A model generated the notes under the pieces. That model saw only the letters and a list, made by a program, of their open reading frames with translations, was not told the origin of the DNA and did not search any database. Shown here piece after piece: positions 16,844 through 26,239 of a stretch of DNA of 64,000 nucleotides. The stretch is taken from the NCBI GenBank assembly GCA_963847595.1, contig CAWKAJ010000001.1, positions 372,001 to 436,000 on the forward strand, given 5' to 3'. This stretch comes from JACWAE01 sp963847595 (lineage in GTDB: Bacteria > Chloroflexota > Dehalococcoidia > SZUA-161). Positions within the stretch are counted from its first letter, which is position 1. Every line of letters starts with the position of its first letter. The translations under genes were made by a program, and so were the position numbers.

Positions 16844-17722
16844 ATGACCAACCAAATCAACAACCGATACGACTTTGTTTTGCTATTCGATGTAAAGGAC
16901 GGCAATCCCAACGGCGACCCGGATGCAGGAAACCTGCCCCGGGTCGATCCGGAGACCGGTAATGGTCTGGTGACCGACGTTTGCCTCAAACGGAAGGTTC
17001 GCAATTACGTTGGTCTGACAAAAGGCGAGAAGCCTCCCTATGAAATCTACGTGAAGGAAAAAGCGATACTAAATCAGCAACATGAGCGGGCATATAAGGC
17101 GCTTGGAGTAGCCCTTTCTGAAGCCGGAGGTAAGCGTAAGGGTGGCGATAAAGTAGACGAAGCCCGAAAGTGGATGTGTCAGAACTTCTACGACGTGCGC
17201 ACCTTCGGTGCTGTGATGTCTACTGGGGTCAATTGCGGGCAGGTGCGTGGGCCGGTGCAAATGACCTTTGCCCGCAGCGTGGATCAAGTGGTGCCGCTTG
17301 AACACAGCATCACCCGCATGGCGGTGGCCACCGAGGCCGAGGCTGAGGCTCAGCAAGGCGATAACCGCACCATGGGCCGCAAGTTCACCATCCCTTATGG
17401 GCTTTACCGATGCCACGGCTTTGTCTCCGCACCGCTGGCGGCTCAAACTAGCTTCACTGAAGACGATTTGAACCTATTCTGGGAAGCGATTCTCAACATG
17501 TTCGAGCATGACCATTCCGCCGCTCGTGGTCACATGTCAACCCGAAAACTGGTTATCTTCAAGCACGATTCTATAATGGGGAATGCGCCTGCTCACAAGC
17601 TCTTTGATCTGCTAAAAGTATCAGCTAAAACCAATCCTGTTCGAGACTTCAGCGACTACGAGGTGAAGGTTCCGACACAGTCACAAATGCCGCAAGGCGT
17701 CACCCTCATTGAGAAGCTGTAG
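16844..17722 (+). CDS. cas7c: Cas7c (Csd2), crRNA backbone subunit
   Basis: A 292-residue Cas7-family RAMP: NRYDFVLLFDVKDGNPNGDP and LPRVDPETGNGLVTDVCLKR are signature Csd2 sequences, and GPVQMTFARSVDQVVPLEHSI is the conserved centre. Six or more copies coat the crRNA in Cascade. AAAAGGAGGAATGAAATG gives a strong start. The 77-bp gap after cas8c holds a pyrimidine-rich stretch but no gene. The next gene follows 9 bp downstream. Confidence 0.96.
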   Translation: MTNQINNRYDFVLLFDVKDGNPNGDPDAGNLPRVDPETGNGLVTDVCLKRKVRNYVGLTKGEKPPYEIYVKEKAILNQQHERAYKALGVALSEAGGKRKGGDKVDEARKWMCQNFYDVRTFGAVMSTGVNCGQVRGPVQMTFARSVDQVVPLEHSITRMAVATEAEAEAQQGDNRTMGRKFTIPYGLYRCHGFVSAPLAAQTSFTEDDLNLFWEAILNMFEHDHSAARGHMSTRKLVIFKHDSIMGNAPAHKLFDLLKVSAKTNPVRDFSDYEVKVPTQSQMPQGVTLIEKL

Positions 17723-17731
17723 GATAACAAG

Positions 17732-18412
17732 ATGTACACTGAAGATGAACTCCTGCCCATCTCCGCCCTCCAACATCTGGTTTTTTGCGAGCGCCAGTGG
17801 GGGCTGATCCACCTTGAAGGGGTGTGGGAGGAAAATCGCCTGACGGCGGAAGGACGTCTTCTGCACGATCACGCCGACGAGCCTGAAACCGAGGTGCGCG
17901 GCGACCTGCGCATCGCACGAGGATTGCGCCTGCGCTCACTCAAACTCGGCCTTGTGGGAAAGGCAGATGTGGTGGAGTTCCATCGGGTCGTAAACGGAAA
18001 AGAAGGGGGATCACTTGAGGGTACGCCCGGCCTATGGCAACCTTTCATCGTCGAATACAAGCGGGGGCACCCTAAAATCGGCCATGAAGACGAAGTTCAG
18101 CTTTGTGCCCAGGCATTTTGCCTTGAAGAGATGCTGGGAGTATCAATCTCCTCCGCGGCTTTCTTCTATGGTGAGCCTCGACGAAGGTGTGACGTTGTGC
18201 TGGGCAATGTGCTCAGGGAGGAATCGGAGAAGCTTGTAGCCCGCCTGCACGAGCTTACCCGTATGAGCAAGACACCCCCGGCTGAATATGGCCAGAAGTG
18301 TAGAAGCTGTTCGCTTATTGACCTTTGCTTGCCCAAAGCCACGGGCGGGCAGAGGAGCGCGCAGAGGTATCTCCAAAAAGAGATAGCCGAGGCTGAGGAG
18401 ACGATATCGTGA
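17732..18412 (+). CDS. cas4: Cas4 nuclease
   Basis: A 226-residue RecB-like Cas4. The N-terminal Cys sits in LQHLVFCERQWGL; nuclease motifs are QPFIVEYKRGHPK and DEVQLCAQAFCLEEM; the C-terminal Fe-S cysteines are in CRSCSLIDLCLP. It trims prespacers so that the right PAM end is inserted. The gene overlaps cas1 by 4 bp (ATCGTGA region, start GTG at 18409). Confidence 0.95.
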   Translation: MYTEDELLPISALQHLVFCERQWGLIHLEGVWEENRLTAEGRLLHDHADEPETEVRGDLRIARGLRLRSLKLGLVGKADVVEFHRVVNGKEGGSLEGTPGLWQPFIVEYKRGHPKIGHEDEVQLCAQAFCLEEMLGVSISSAAFFYGEPRRRCDVVLGNVLREESEKLVARLHELTRMSKTPPAEYGQKCRSCSLIDLCLPKATGGQRSAQRYLQKEIAEAEETIS

Positions 18413-19440
18413 AGCATCTGCTTAACACGCTATACGTTACCACCCAGGGGGCATACCTTGCCCGAGAGGGCGAGACGGTTCTCGTTCGTGTCGATGGCGA
18501 AACAAAGCTCCAAGTACCGATCCATACTCTGGGTAGCATCGTCTGCTTCGGACAGGTGTCCGTGAGTCCGCCGCTTATGGGGCTCTGCGCAGAGCACAGC
18601 GTGGCAGTTTCCTTCCTCACCGAGCACGGCCGGTTCCTGGCCCGGATCCAGGGCCCAGTATCGGGTAATGTTCTCCTTCGGCGCGAACAGTACCGCAGGG
18701 CCGATGACCTGGAGATGTCGGCACAAATCGCTCGAGCTATAGTCGTGGCCAAGATAGCCAATTGCCGAACAGTGCTTCAACGGGCTGTGCGAGACCGCCC
18801 GGAGGATGAGTCCGCCGGGAAGCTCTCGCAAGCTGCCGAACAGCTCGCTCAACACTTGAAGGACCTGGAGGCAATGGTTTCACTCGATACTGTTCGAGGC
18901 AAAGAGGGAGACGCCGCCCGCAGGTACTTCAGCGTCTTTGACTACCTGATCACCGCTCAAAAGGAGGATTTTTTCTTCCGTGAGCGCAGCCGTCGCCCGC
19001 CGCTGGATAATATAAATGCCCTGCTCTCTTTCATCTATACCCTGCTGGTACACGATGTCGCCGCAGCGCTCGAAGGGGTGGGGCTCGATCCGGCTGTGGG
19101 GTATCTCCACCGTGATCGCCCGGGGAGGCAGGGTCTGGCGCTCGACCTGATGGAGGAACTGCGCCCCTACCTTGCCGACCGTCTGGCACTTTCGCTGGTG
19201 AACCGCCAACAGGTGCGTGGAAAGGGCTTCCAGAAGACTGAGTCCGGTGGAGTGATGATGAACGATGAGACCCGAAAGGAAGTGCTGGTGACCTATCAGA
19301 AGCGCAAACAGGAGGAGATACAACATCCTTTTCTAGGTGAAAAGATAGCGCTGGGATTGCTCCCTCACGTTCAGGCATTGCTTCTAGCTCGCTATCTGCG
19401 GGGCGACCTGGATGGGTATCCGCCGTTCTTCTGGAGGTAA
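18409..19440 (+). CDS. cas1: Cas1 integrase
   Basis: A 343-residue type I-C Cas1 starting KHLLNTLYVTTQGAYLAREG. The C-terminal helical domain has the metal ligands: Glu in ALEGVGLDPAVGYLHRDRPG with His in YLH, and Asp/Glu in ALDLMEELRPYLADRLAL. It integrates spacers at the leader end together with Cas2. The Asn/Arg-rich C-terminal tail ends YPPFFWR. It is intact and in operon order. Confidence 0.96.
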   Translation: MKHLLNTLYVTTQGAYLAREGETVLVRVDGETKLQVPIHTLGSIVCFGQVSVSPPLMGLCAEHSVAVSFLTEHGRFLARIQGPVSGNVLLRREQYRRADDLEMSAQIARAIVVAKIANCRTVLQRAVRDRPEDESAGKLSQAAEQLAQHLKDLEAMVSLDTVRGKEGDAARRYFSVFDYLITAQKEDFFFRERSRRPPLDNINALLSFIYTLLVHDVAAALEGVGLDPAVGYLHRDRPGRQGLALDLMEELRPYLADRLALSLVNRQQVRGKGFQKTESGGVMMNDETRKEVLVTYQKRKQEEIQHPFLGEKIALGLLPHVQALLLARYLRGDLDGYPPFFWR

Positions 19441-19522
19441 ACGCGAAACCTTAAGAATAGGATTTTACGCACCTTAACAACTAAATATCGAGGGGTAATA
19501 TAAAGAGCAAGGGGAAACAGAA

Positions 19523-19813
19523 ATGATGATTCTGGTAACTTACGATGTAAGCACAGAAACGTCCGAGGGGCAAAGAAGACTGAGGCGCGTGGCAAAGGTG
19601 TGCAAAAACTATGGGCAGCGGGTACAAAAGTCGGTCTTTGAATGTCTTGTGGATTCGGCCCAGTGGGTCAGGTTGCGCCAGCTTCTCGTTGATGAAACAA
19701 AGCTCGACGAGGACAACTTGCGGTTTTATTTTCTGGGGAAGAACTGGAAGGGGAGGGTTGAGCATATTGGAGTGCAAAAGGCCTATGACCCTGAGGAGCC
19801 GTTGGTGGTTTAA
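19523..19813 (+). CDS. cas2: Cas2
   Basis: A 96-residue protein: MMILVTYDVSTETSEGQRRL is the ferredoxin-like first strand with the conserved Asp, followed by RVAKVCKNYGQRVQKSVFEC. It dimerises and bridges Cas1 dimers during spacer integration. An 82-bp gap follows cas1. The CRISPR leader begins after its stop. Confidence 0.96.
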   Translation: MMILVTYDVSTETSEGQRRLRRVAKVCKNYGQRVQKSVFECLVDSAQWVRLRQLLVDETKLDEDNLRFYFLGKNWKGRVEHIGVQKAYDPEEPLVV

Positions 19814-19995
19814 TACCCCACAGAATCTTCGGATTTGTGGGGGACGACACCTTTTCAGCAGTCTGTTTTGGTGCGAATCGGAAGTGGCCACAGGCTTAGC
19901 TATAGGGTTAGCGAGCTTCAAATGGTTGGGCGCCGAATCTGCTGTGGTTTTGATGGAAGCAAGGCGTCCGGCGACAAAATGAATTTAGAGATACG
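19814..19995 (+). promoter_or_regulatory. CRISPR leader
   Basis: 182 bp between the cas2 stop and the first repeat, with no gene. By its place it should carry the array promoter and the Cas1-Cas2 recognition site. I do not identify individual motifs with confidence. Confidence 0.65.
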
Positions 19996-21025
19996 GTCGC
20001 CCCTCACGCGGGGGCGTGGATTGAAACCCGTTCGTGTAATTGACAGTAAGATTGCCATAGCGTCGCCCCTCACGCGGGGGCGTGGATTGAAACCGTCACC
20101 TATTGTGAGACTAGCGGGACGCCCCATGTCGCCCCTCACGCGGGGGCGTGGATTGAAACAGTAGCGATGTAAGCAGACTCAGCCACCACCGTCGTCGCCC
20201 CTCACGCGGGGGCGTGGATTGAAACATTGGGCGTTGGGATACACCTTGAGCCAGTCCTCAAGTCGCCCCTCACGCGGGGGCGTGGATTGAAACAAGAATA
20301 CCACCAGTATCCAGCATAAGTTGAAACTGGTCGCCCCTCACGCGGGGGCGTGGATTGAAACTTGGCGAGAGAAGCTTGCGTGAATATCTCTCGTGCGTCG
20401 CCCCTCACGCGGGGGCGTGGATTGAAACTTAGCTTGCGCCTACGTTTGGAGTAGTAAAGCACGTCGCCCCTCACGCGGGGGCGTGGATTGAAACACAACG
20501 CCCTTGAATGACCATCTCAAGGACATCAACGTCGCCCCTCACGCGGGGGCGTGGATTGAAACACAAACAGAATATAACCATGATAACTATTGGTAACTAG
20601 TCGCCCCTCACGCGGGGGCGTGGATTGAAACGTTATAGCAACCATCACCGCTTGCCAGTTGTCTCGTCGCCCCTCACGCGGGGGCGTGGATTGAAACAAT
20701 CATCATCTTCTCATAGGATTCGGTGTTCTCAAGTCGCCCCTCACGCGGGGGCGTGGATTGAAACAAGTATCTCATGCTCTAAGAAACTCAGGGTTTTGTG
20801 TCGCCCCTCACGCGGGGGCGTGGATTGAAACACTTACACTTGCGGCAAAGAGCACCACGCTTAGTCGCCCCTCACGCGGGGGCGTGGATTGAAACCTCGC
20901 AACGAGGGCAATACCATCTACACCGAGTCGCCCCTCACGCGGGGGCGTGGATTGAAACATCCACACCAAAGCAGCAGTCACCCTAAGCTACGGGTCGCCC
21001 CTCACGCGGGGGCGTGGATTGAAAC
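19996..21025 (+). CRISPR. type I-C CRISPR array, 16 repeats and 15 spacers
   Basis: The repeat unit is 32 bp, starts GTCGCCCCTCACGCG and ends GATTGAAAC, and contains a CG-rich dyad, as is normal for I-C. Repeats begin at 19996, 20062, 20128, 20194, 20262, 20330, 20397, 20463, 20531, 20600, 20666, 20733, 20800, 20864, 20927 and 20994. By eye all copies look identical, including the last. Spacers are 31-37 bp and all differ. No spacer was seen to match another part of this window. Confidence 0.99.
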
Positions 21026-21227
21026 GAGATAATGTTGCACAAAGTAGCGGAATGTTCACTTCTCAAAGTTGAGGCTCAAAACCGAGGGTTTTTAGAGGCC
21101 TCCAAGGCTTGTCTTGCTCTTTGTCTTTATCTATACTGTGTGGCAGTAACAGAAGTCAGGGACTTCTTGACGAATGTAGTTACCTGGTGTGCAGAATCGA
21201 TAGAGTGAGGCTGGAATCCTAGGCAAT

Positions 21228-21641
21228 ATGGCTCTAGACTACTTCGTACTGGTATTCATCGCCTCAATAGGTGTATATCAAATAGCGGCAGTATATGCCA
21301 AGCTTGATGGGCTATGTTTCTTCAGGCGCCCGGTGATCCAGTATATCTTTGGCATCCTTGCTATTGTCGGGGCTTTCGTATGGTTTTTCACCGGCAAAGA
21401 CCGTAACATACACACCAGCGTACAGGGCTCGCAACAGCTTGCCATATTCCTCGGCTCAATTATTGCATCGTATGTATTCACCGCTATCCTATCATCCATC
21501 ATGCAAGCCAAAGTCAGCTCCAAAGGAGGCACTCCCAGAGAAGGTAAGCAATACGACATGGGAATGGAGACCCTGAAGAAGACAACGCTCTTCGGCGGTA
21601 TCATGAGCAGCCTGAGGAAGGAAAGGAAGAATAAAGTCTAA
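21228..21641 (+). CDS. hypothetical membrane protein
   Basis: A 137-residue protein with three hydrophobic segments (residues ~2-22, 38-56, 72-92) and a basic, Lys-rich cytoplasmic tail. No family is recognised. Its stop overlaps the start of the PAP2-like gene (TAATG), so the two are translationally coupled and may act together. Confidence 0.65.
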   Translation: MALDYFVLVFIASIGVYQIAAVYAKLDGLCFFRRPVIQYIFGILAIVGAFVWFFTGKDRNIHTSVQGSQQLAIFLGSIIASYVFTAILSSIMQAKVSSKGGTPREGKQYDMGMETLKKTTLFGGIMSSLRKERKNKV

Positions 21642-22258
21642 TGCCGCCGCTTGCAGGATGGACGCTATGGATAACTGGGTTCGTGGGGAAATCCCCGGCT
21701 CTCGATCATGTGATGCGTCTTCTGGTCAACGACTTCTTCATTCTCCTAATCATGTGTCTCATCATGCTCGGCCTATGGGCTGGTCATCCAGATCGCATCA
21801 AAAGGGAGCGCCTTCAGAGAACTGTAATGAACGCTGCAGTCGCCATTGGAATATCCGCACTGATTGTAAAAATAATGAACGTGGACATTCCAAATCTTTG
21901 GCCGCGCCCCTTCCTGGTGGATGACCCTATGATACGGGAGAGCGCAAGACGTGCTGCTCAAACCATTTTCTATTTTCCTACTGACCCCTCCTTCCCCTGC
22001 AAACCTACCGCAGTGGCATTTGCGGCTGCCACGGGTGTCTGGTTGGGCAATCGCAAGGCAGGGATTGTGCTCTATTTGCTAGCTACGCTATGGGGAATTG
22101 CCAGATTCTACTCAGGGGTACACTTCTTCGTCGATATCCTTGGTGGAGCTGCTATCGGTGTGCTCACCGCCCTTTTTATCACCAAGGTCTTTATGCCAAG
22201 GATTGAGCCCTGGCCTACGTGGGTCATGAAGCTGTGTAGGTTTTTGTACCTGGCTTGA
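21641..22258 (+). CDS. PAP2-like membrane protein with altered catalytic motif
   Basis: A 205-residue membrane protein with about five segments. The third PAP2 motif is recognisable in ARFYSGVHFFVDILGGAAIG (R-x5-H-x3-D). The second motif, normally SFP-SGH, reads SFPCKPTAVAF, so the expected Ser-Gly-His is missing. PAP2 enzymes remove phosphate from lipid phosphates or polyprenyl diphosphates at the membrane surface; without the motif-2 His the activity is in doubt. Coupled to the gene upstream. Confidence 0.7.
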   Translation: MPPLAGWTLWITGFVGKSPALDHVMRLLVNDFFILLIMCLIMLGLWAGHPDRIKRERLQRTVMNAAVAIGISALIVKIMNVDIPNLWPRPFLVDDPMIRESARRAAQTIFYFPTDPSFPCKPTAVAFAAATGVWLGNRKAGIVLYLLATLWGIARFYSGVHFFVDILGGAAIGVLTALFITKVFMPRIEPWPTWVMKLCRFLYLA

Positions 22259-22416
22259 GGCAAATAGCCGCTCCAGTGAAACATAAATATCTTAATATTT
22301 AGCAATGTTTGAAGATGACCTGCCCACCATTCAAGTGACTCAGGACTGCAAACACTGCTCTAACAAAGGTCGCTTTAGGCCGTTATAATTACGGTTGATT
22401 CTCAGACCAAGCAACT

Positions 22417-23454
22417 ATGGAAGGCGGCCAGTTGGGCAGCATAATTCTGAGCTTGTTCGGCTCCTTAGTCCTAGTGTTTTTCGCTACCGCCATATTTGTT
22501 AACGCCATTGAATATGTTGCAGCCCGCCTCCGTCTGGGGAGCTCGTTCGTGAGCACCATCATTGCCCCATTGTTCACTTCCTTGCCAGAACTGATTGTGT
22601 TCATGGTAGCCATCTTCATCTACCGCGGGGCAACGGGACAAAGTATCGCCATAGGCGCAGTATTCGGTCAACCTTTCATGGCTTCAAGTCTCTCCTACGG
22701 CCTGGTCGGCCTTGCTGTACTTGTAGGATTCCTCCTGAGGAGACGGAAACAGCCAGTCCTCGCCGTAGACAAGAGTCTGGCAATCCCCTACATATTCGTG
22801 GTAGTGTTTTTCCCCTTTGCCTTAGTTCCCGGATTATTTCATGCTAAGGTTATGAAATACCTGTGGGGCCTGGCCTTTCTGGCGGCTTTTGTGGTCTACA
22901 CATGGATAATGTTCAGGAGAAAGCGGGAAGGAATAGTAGAGGAAGCTGAGGAATCATACCTTTACAGGGCTTGTTACAGGCTCAGGCCAGAGGCTGCGCT
23001 CCGCCATGCAACAACGATATCTCTGCTGCAAATTGCAGTGGCAGTAGGCCTGCTGTACTTTGGGTCAGAGAGGCTGGTGCACTCTGTGGGCGCACTGGCC
23101 ACCGACCTGGGAATCAGTGCTCTGGGAGTGAGCCTGGTAGTAGTTCCCGCAGCAACAGCGATCCCCGAGACCACAAGCGCCCTGCTCTGGGGGTATCGGG
23201 GGAAAGACACACTAAGTATAGGTTCGCTGGTGGGCGAGAAGGTCCTTTACTGCACCTTCTATCCGGCGCTGGGCCTGTTCCTCACTACGTGGGCTTTGGA
23301 TAAGCATGCCTATTTCAGCGTAGCCACAACCACCGTCATATCGCTGATATTATTGTATTACATTCTCAGGGGACGATTTCCCTGGTGGGGCCTTATGTTC
23401 GGCCTGTTATCCTTTTTGGCCTATGCCATCCTAGTTTTCGCTTTCCAGTTTTAG
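22417..23454 (+). CDS. sodium/calcium exchanger-family transporter
   Basis: A 345-residue protein of the CaCA superfamily. There are about ten membrane segments in two halves. The alpha-repeat signature occurs twice: FTSLPELIVFMVA (residues ~48-60) and ATAIPETTSALLWGY (~245-260), each with the essential Pro-Glu. A charged loop (RRKREGIVEEAEES) separates the halves. It most resembles the YrbG-type K+-independent exchangers. Substrate is unproven. The ribosome site is weak, so the start might be slightly different. Confidence 0.8.
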   Translation: MEGGQLGSIILSLFGSLVLVFFATAIFVNAIEYVAARLRLGSSFVSTIIAPLFTSLPELIVFMVAIFIYRGATGQSIAIGAVFGQPFMASSLSYGLVGLAVLVGFLLRRRKQPVLAVDKSLAIPYIFVVVFFPFALVPGLFHAKVMKYLWGLAFLAAFVVYTWIMFRRKREGIVEEAEESYLYRACYRLRPEAALRHATTISLLQIAVAVGLLYFGSERLVHSVGALATDLGISALGVSLVVVPAATAIPETTSALLWGYRGKDTLSIGSLVGEKVLYCTFYPALGLFLTTWALDKHAYFSVATTTVISLILLYYILRGRFPWWGLMFGLLSFLAYAILVFAFQF

Positions 23455-23590
23455 GCCCTCCCGCTCCCCCTAATCCACCCGTTGCCCTGAAGCTAATCAT
23501 AGTTGCTTTGGGGCCATTCCACCATAGCAACTCAGCTACTCCCCGGCTTGATATGCGAAATTCGGAGTAAATGAATTAGAATGTCATATA

Positions 23591-24181
23591 ATGGCAGGTA
23601 TGGGAAACAAACGTACTCGCTGGCTAAAGCTGGGCCTTGCTTTTCTGGGCTTTATTGCCCTGAGCATCGGGGTGGGATATCTTACCCAGTATCTTCTTGC
23701 CAATTACAGCATTCCTTCAAATATTTCGACATGGACAGCCCTTCTAATAATATTTGGAATACTGGCAGTAGTTAACCTTTCCGTACTGCCCTTACCATTC
23801 GGTGTTTCCATAATGGTGGTTGCTGCAGCACACTGGAACCCGGTCCTGGTAGCGCTCTTTGGCAGTCTGGGGGCGAGCCTGGGAGAGTTCAGTAGCTATT
23901 TCTTCGGCTATCTAGGCAAAAGAATATCCATAAATGAAAATATGACCGGATACAAGCTGGTGCAGACATGGATTCACAAATATGGCATATGGGCTATCGC
24001 GCTTCTTTCATTTCAGCCTGTTTTGCCTTTCGAGGTAGGAGGCTTCATCGCAGGGCTAGCCAAAATGCCAATTCGCCTATTCCTTCCCGCCATCTGGATA
24101 GGCAAGTTTCCCAAATACCTTATCCTTATCTACTTGGGAAGTACAATAATACACTCTTTCCATTTCTTCCACGTCAGCTAA
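23591..24181 (+). CDS. VTT/DedA-family membrane protein
   Basis: A 196-residue protein with about five membrane segments. The central region (GSLGASLGEFSSYFFGYLGK) contains the glycine-rich G-x-x-x-G and E-x4-Y-x-x-G pattern of the VTT (SNARE-associated) domain. QPVLPFEVGGFIAGLAKMP follows, like the reentrant-loop motif of DedA/TMEM41-type proteins, which are lipid scramblases or flippases. ATG at 23600 is an alternative start. Role inferred from the family. Confidence 0.8.
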   Translation: MAGMGNKRTRWLKLGLAFLGFIALSIGVGYLTQYLLANYSIPSNISTWTALLIIFGILAVVNLSVLPLPFGVSIMVVAAAHWNPVLVALFGSLGASLGEFSSYFFGYLGKRISINENMTGYKLVQTWIHKYGIWAIALLSFQPVLPFEVGGFIAGLAKMPIRLFLPAIWIGKFPKYLILIYLGSTIIHSFHFFHVS

Positions 24182-24436
24182 GTCTCTTGTTTTGATTCGC
24201 ATCCAGTTGGGCTAATCGCTAATTATGAGAGCAGAACCTAATAAGCCGTGCAGTGAGGGTGGCATGGATAATGAAAGTGGCATTTGAACAATTGTCCAGA
24301 CTGTGAAGTGTTTAATGGTTAAATAGACGATCCTATTTCAATTATGGCGGCTTTGATCGAAGTGCTAATACTTATGGCATAAAAGAGCATATAATACACA
24401 TAATATAGGAAATTCTGGAATTGGGGAGGTGTTGAT

Positions 24437-25738
24437 ATGCTTGCCGGTAAAGTTCCAGATACGGATCGAATACACTTGGAAAATATGCAAGCCATTTTTG
24501 ACCGACGAAAGGCGTCATACGACAAGTTGCTTATACAGACAGCACTCGTAAAGGAAGCAGATAAATGGAACAACGTTTTTACGAAACTTATCCCATTGGC
24601 TAAGGAATGCCAGGTCGAAGAAAAAGCTTTGAATTACGAAGGATTTCTTGTTGCAAGTATAATTGCGGATCCTAACGAATTTTGTTCAGTATTAGATCAG
24701 CTTGTCAACCGTGGAACACTGCAAATTCGCGGGTGCCCTGAAGTTCAATTTGAGGGTTCGTGCTATGACAAGAAAGGAAATTATGTACCGAGCTACGATG
24801 ATGTATTCGGACTGGGATGGTCAGCAAATTTTTGGAATTTTAGTCCTGCCACAGGTTTCCAGGGCAGACCACCTCGTGATCCCTTGTTGGCGGTCAATAA
24901 ACCTTCGTTTCCCGACGGCTCGGCCGCCATAAGAAGCGTAATTGGGTACGATCTTGTTCATCGTGAAGGCTATCTCGGTTGTGTTTTAGTCCTATTGCCC
25001 AATTACCGAGCAAAAATAATGGGACTTAAGATAGGCCCAAAAGAAACTACCATAGAAGTGAGCACAAAAGATGCTTCCAAGCTGGACATAATAGGAAAGC
25101 TGTATTGCGAGTCCAGAAAAGAAACTCTAACGAAAGACGTCCCCTTCCCTGAAGAACGCCAAGTGATCCGAACTAGCTTCACACCTCAGTCATTGTACTT
25201 CTACCTTCTACATCATGAAGACGGTGAGTTGATTGACCAAAGAGAGGTGGCATTATGGTGGCTCGGTCGCCCTCAATCCAGAGACGTTACCATAGAAATA
25301 GCGGGAGAAGATGTACGACAGTTGGTTGCCCGAGGGGAGAATGATAAAGTCGAATATAAGCGACAAATCGGGAAAGAACGTGAGCTAGATGAATTTATAG
25401 AAACCGTAGTCGCTTTTGCAAATAGCTCCGGCGGAGTCATTTTGGTCGGCGTCGACGATAACGGTAAAATCATCGGTGTGGAAGAGGAAAATCTGGCAGA
25501 CAGAGTCAACAAAGTGTTGAGGAGTCATTGTGATCCTCCGGTAATCACAGAAATTAGCACAAACGTAGTGGATGATAAGAACGTTTTCGTTATCCAAGTT
25601 AGAGAAGGCGGCAACAAACCATACGTTCTTCGTGATAGAGGTGTTTATATACGAGTTGGAGCAACGGACAGGCTGATAACTACGCGTACTGAGCTTGATG
25701 AATTCTACGAACAACGAGCACGACAACCGATCAAATGA
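24437..25738 (+). CDS. AlbA_2/Schlafen-type DNA-binding domain protein
   Basis: A 433-residue protein with a strong ribosome site (GGGGAGGTG). The C-terminal ~130 residues are an AlbA_2 (divergent AAA_4/Schlafen) domain: NDKVEYKRQIGKERELDEF, VVAFANSSGGVILVGVDDNG, then RSHCDPPVITEI and YVLRDRGVYIRVGATDR. The first ~290 residues have no recognised family; a helical start is followed by a beta-rich region. AlbA_2 domains are common in transcription regulators and in defence proteins. A stand-alone gene in a mobile neighbourhood, its role is open. Confidence 0.75.
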   Translation: MLAGKVPDTDRIHLENMQAIFDRRKASYDKLLIQTALVKEADKWNNVFTKLIPLAKECQVEEKALNYEGFLVASIIADPNEFCSVLDQLVNRGTLQIRGCPEVQFEGSCYDKKGNYVPSYDDVFGLGWSANFWNFSPATGFQGRPPRDPLLAVNKPSFPDGSAAIRSVIGYDLVHREGYLGCVLVLLPNYRAKIMGLKIGPKETTIEVSTKDASKLDIIGKLYCESRKETLTKDVPFPEERQVIRTSFTPQSLYFYLLHHEDGELIDQREVALWWLGRPQSRDVTIEIAGEDVRQLVARGENDKVEYKRQIGKERELDEFIETVVAFANSSGGVILVGVDDNGKIIGVEEENLADRVNKVLRSHCDPPVITEISTNVVDDKNVFVIQVREGGNKPYVLRDRGVYIRVGATDRLITTRTELDEFYEQRARQPIK

Positions 25739-26044
25739 TCTTGAACACATCTCCTTACCATTATCAGTTTATTGCTTGATCACAATACCCAATAACCCCA
25801 GCCTATGAGCCACTTACAAAGTGCCGTAACCTGCACGGGACTTTTACCATTAACTACCGTCCCGGATTGGCACGGACTCCTTGATGTAACGAATAGGATT
25901 ACACCATTGCTTGTAATGTGACCTCTGAAGCAATAACCGGGGGTGGATCGTTACCAAGGCCACATCTATCACAAGGGATTGCCCACAGCATGATGCAACT
26001 AGTCCCGAAAGCGTGAAGTTTAAAGAGGATAATTCTGCAGCCAG
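25739..26044. other. intergenic, no gene seen
   Basis: 306 bp with no supported frame. The sequence around 25829 contains TGCACGGG, which recalls the comM junction, but no comM-like coding sequence flanks it (see rejected items). Confidence 0.4.
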
Positions 26045-26209
26045 TTACTTCTTGTGGATAGTGATTTTCCCGTTTTTAGCGGTGAGCTTAACCCTATCGC
26101 CATAGACAAAACCCATCTCCGCCAGCCACTTCCCCGTCACACGGATTGAGGGCACGTAGCCATTATTCTGCGGGAAAGCGAACACCTTCAAATCTTTAGT
26201 CCGTTTCAT
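26045..26209 (-). CDS. SymE/AbrB-like small protein
   Basis: A 54-residue protein starting at ATG 26209 with TAGGAAAGG upstream. NGYVPSIRVTGKWLAEMGF then YGDRVKLTAKNGKITIHKK matches the SymE family, an AbrB-fold group found as SOS-regulated type I toxins in enterobacteria and as many uncharacterised relatives in mobile elements. It could bind nucleic acid. No antitoxin RNA was identified. It is the last gene of the minus-strand operon. Confidence 0.75.
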   Translation of the reverse strand: MKRTKDLKVFAFPQNNGYVPSIRVTGKWLAEMGFVYGDRVKLTAKNGKITIHKK

Positions 26210-26239
26210 GTTGTATCGCCTTTCCTAAAGGGTGTCGGG

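Noticed and set aside
19918..20986. open frames across the CRISPR array
   Set aside because: They arise from the repeated 32-bp unit, which has no stop in several frames. They are not genes.
25829..25850. candidate attL for the comM element (TGCACGGG context)
   Set aside because: Only about seven bases match the comM junction and no comM C-terminal coding sequence is next to it. The match is compatible with chance.
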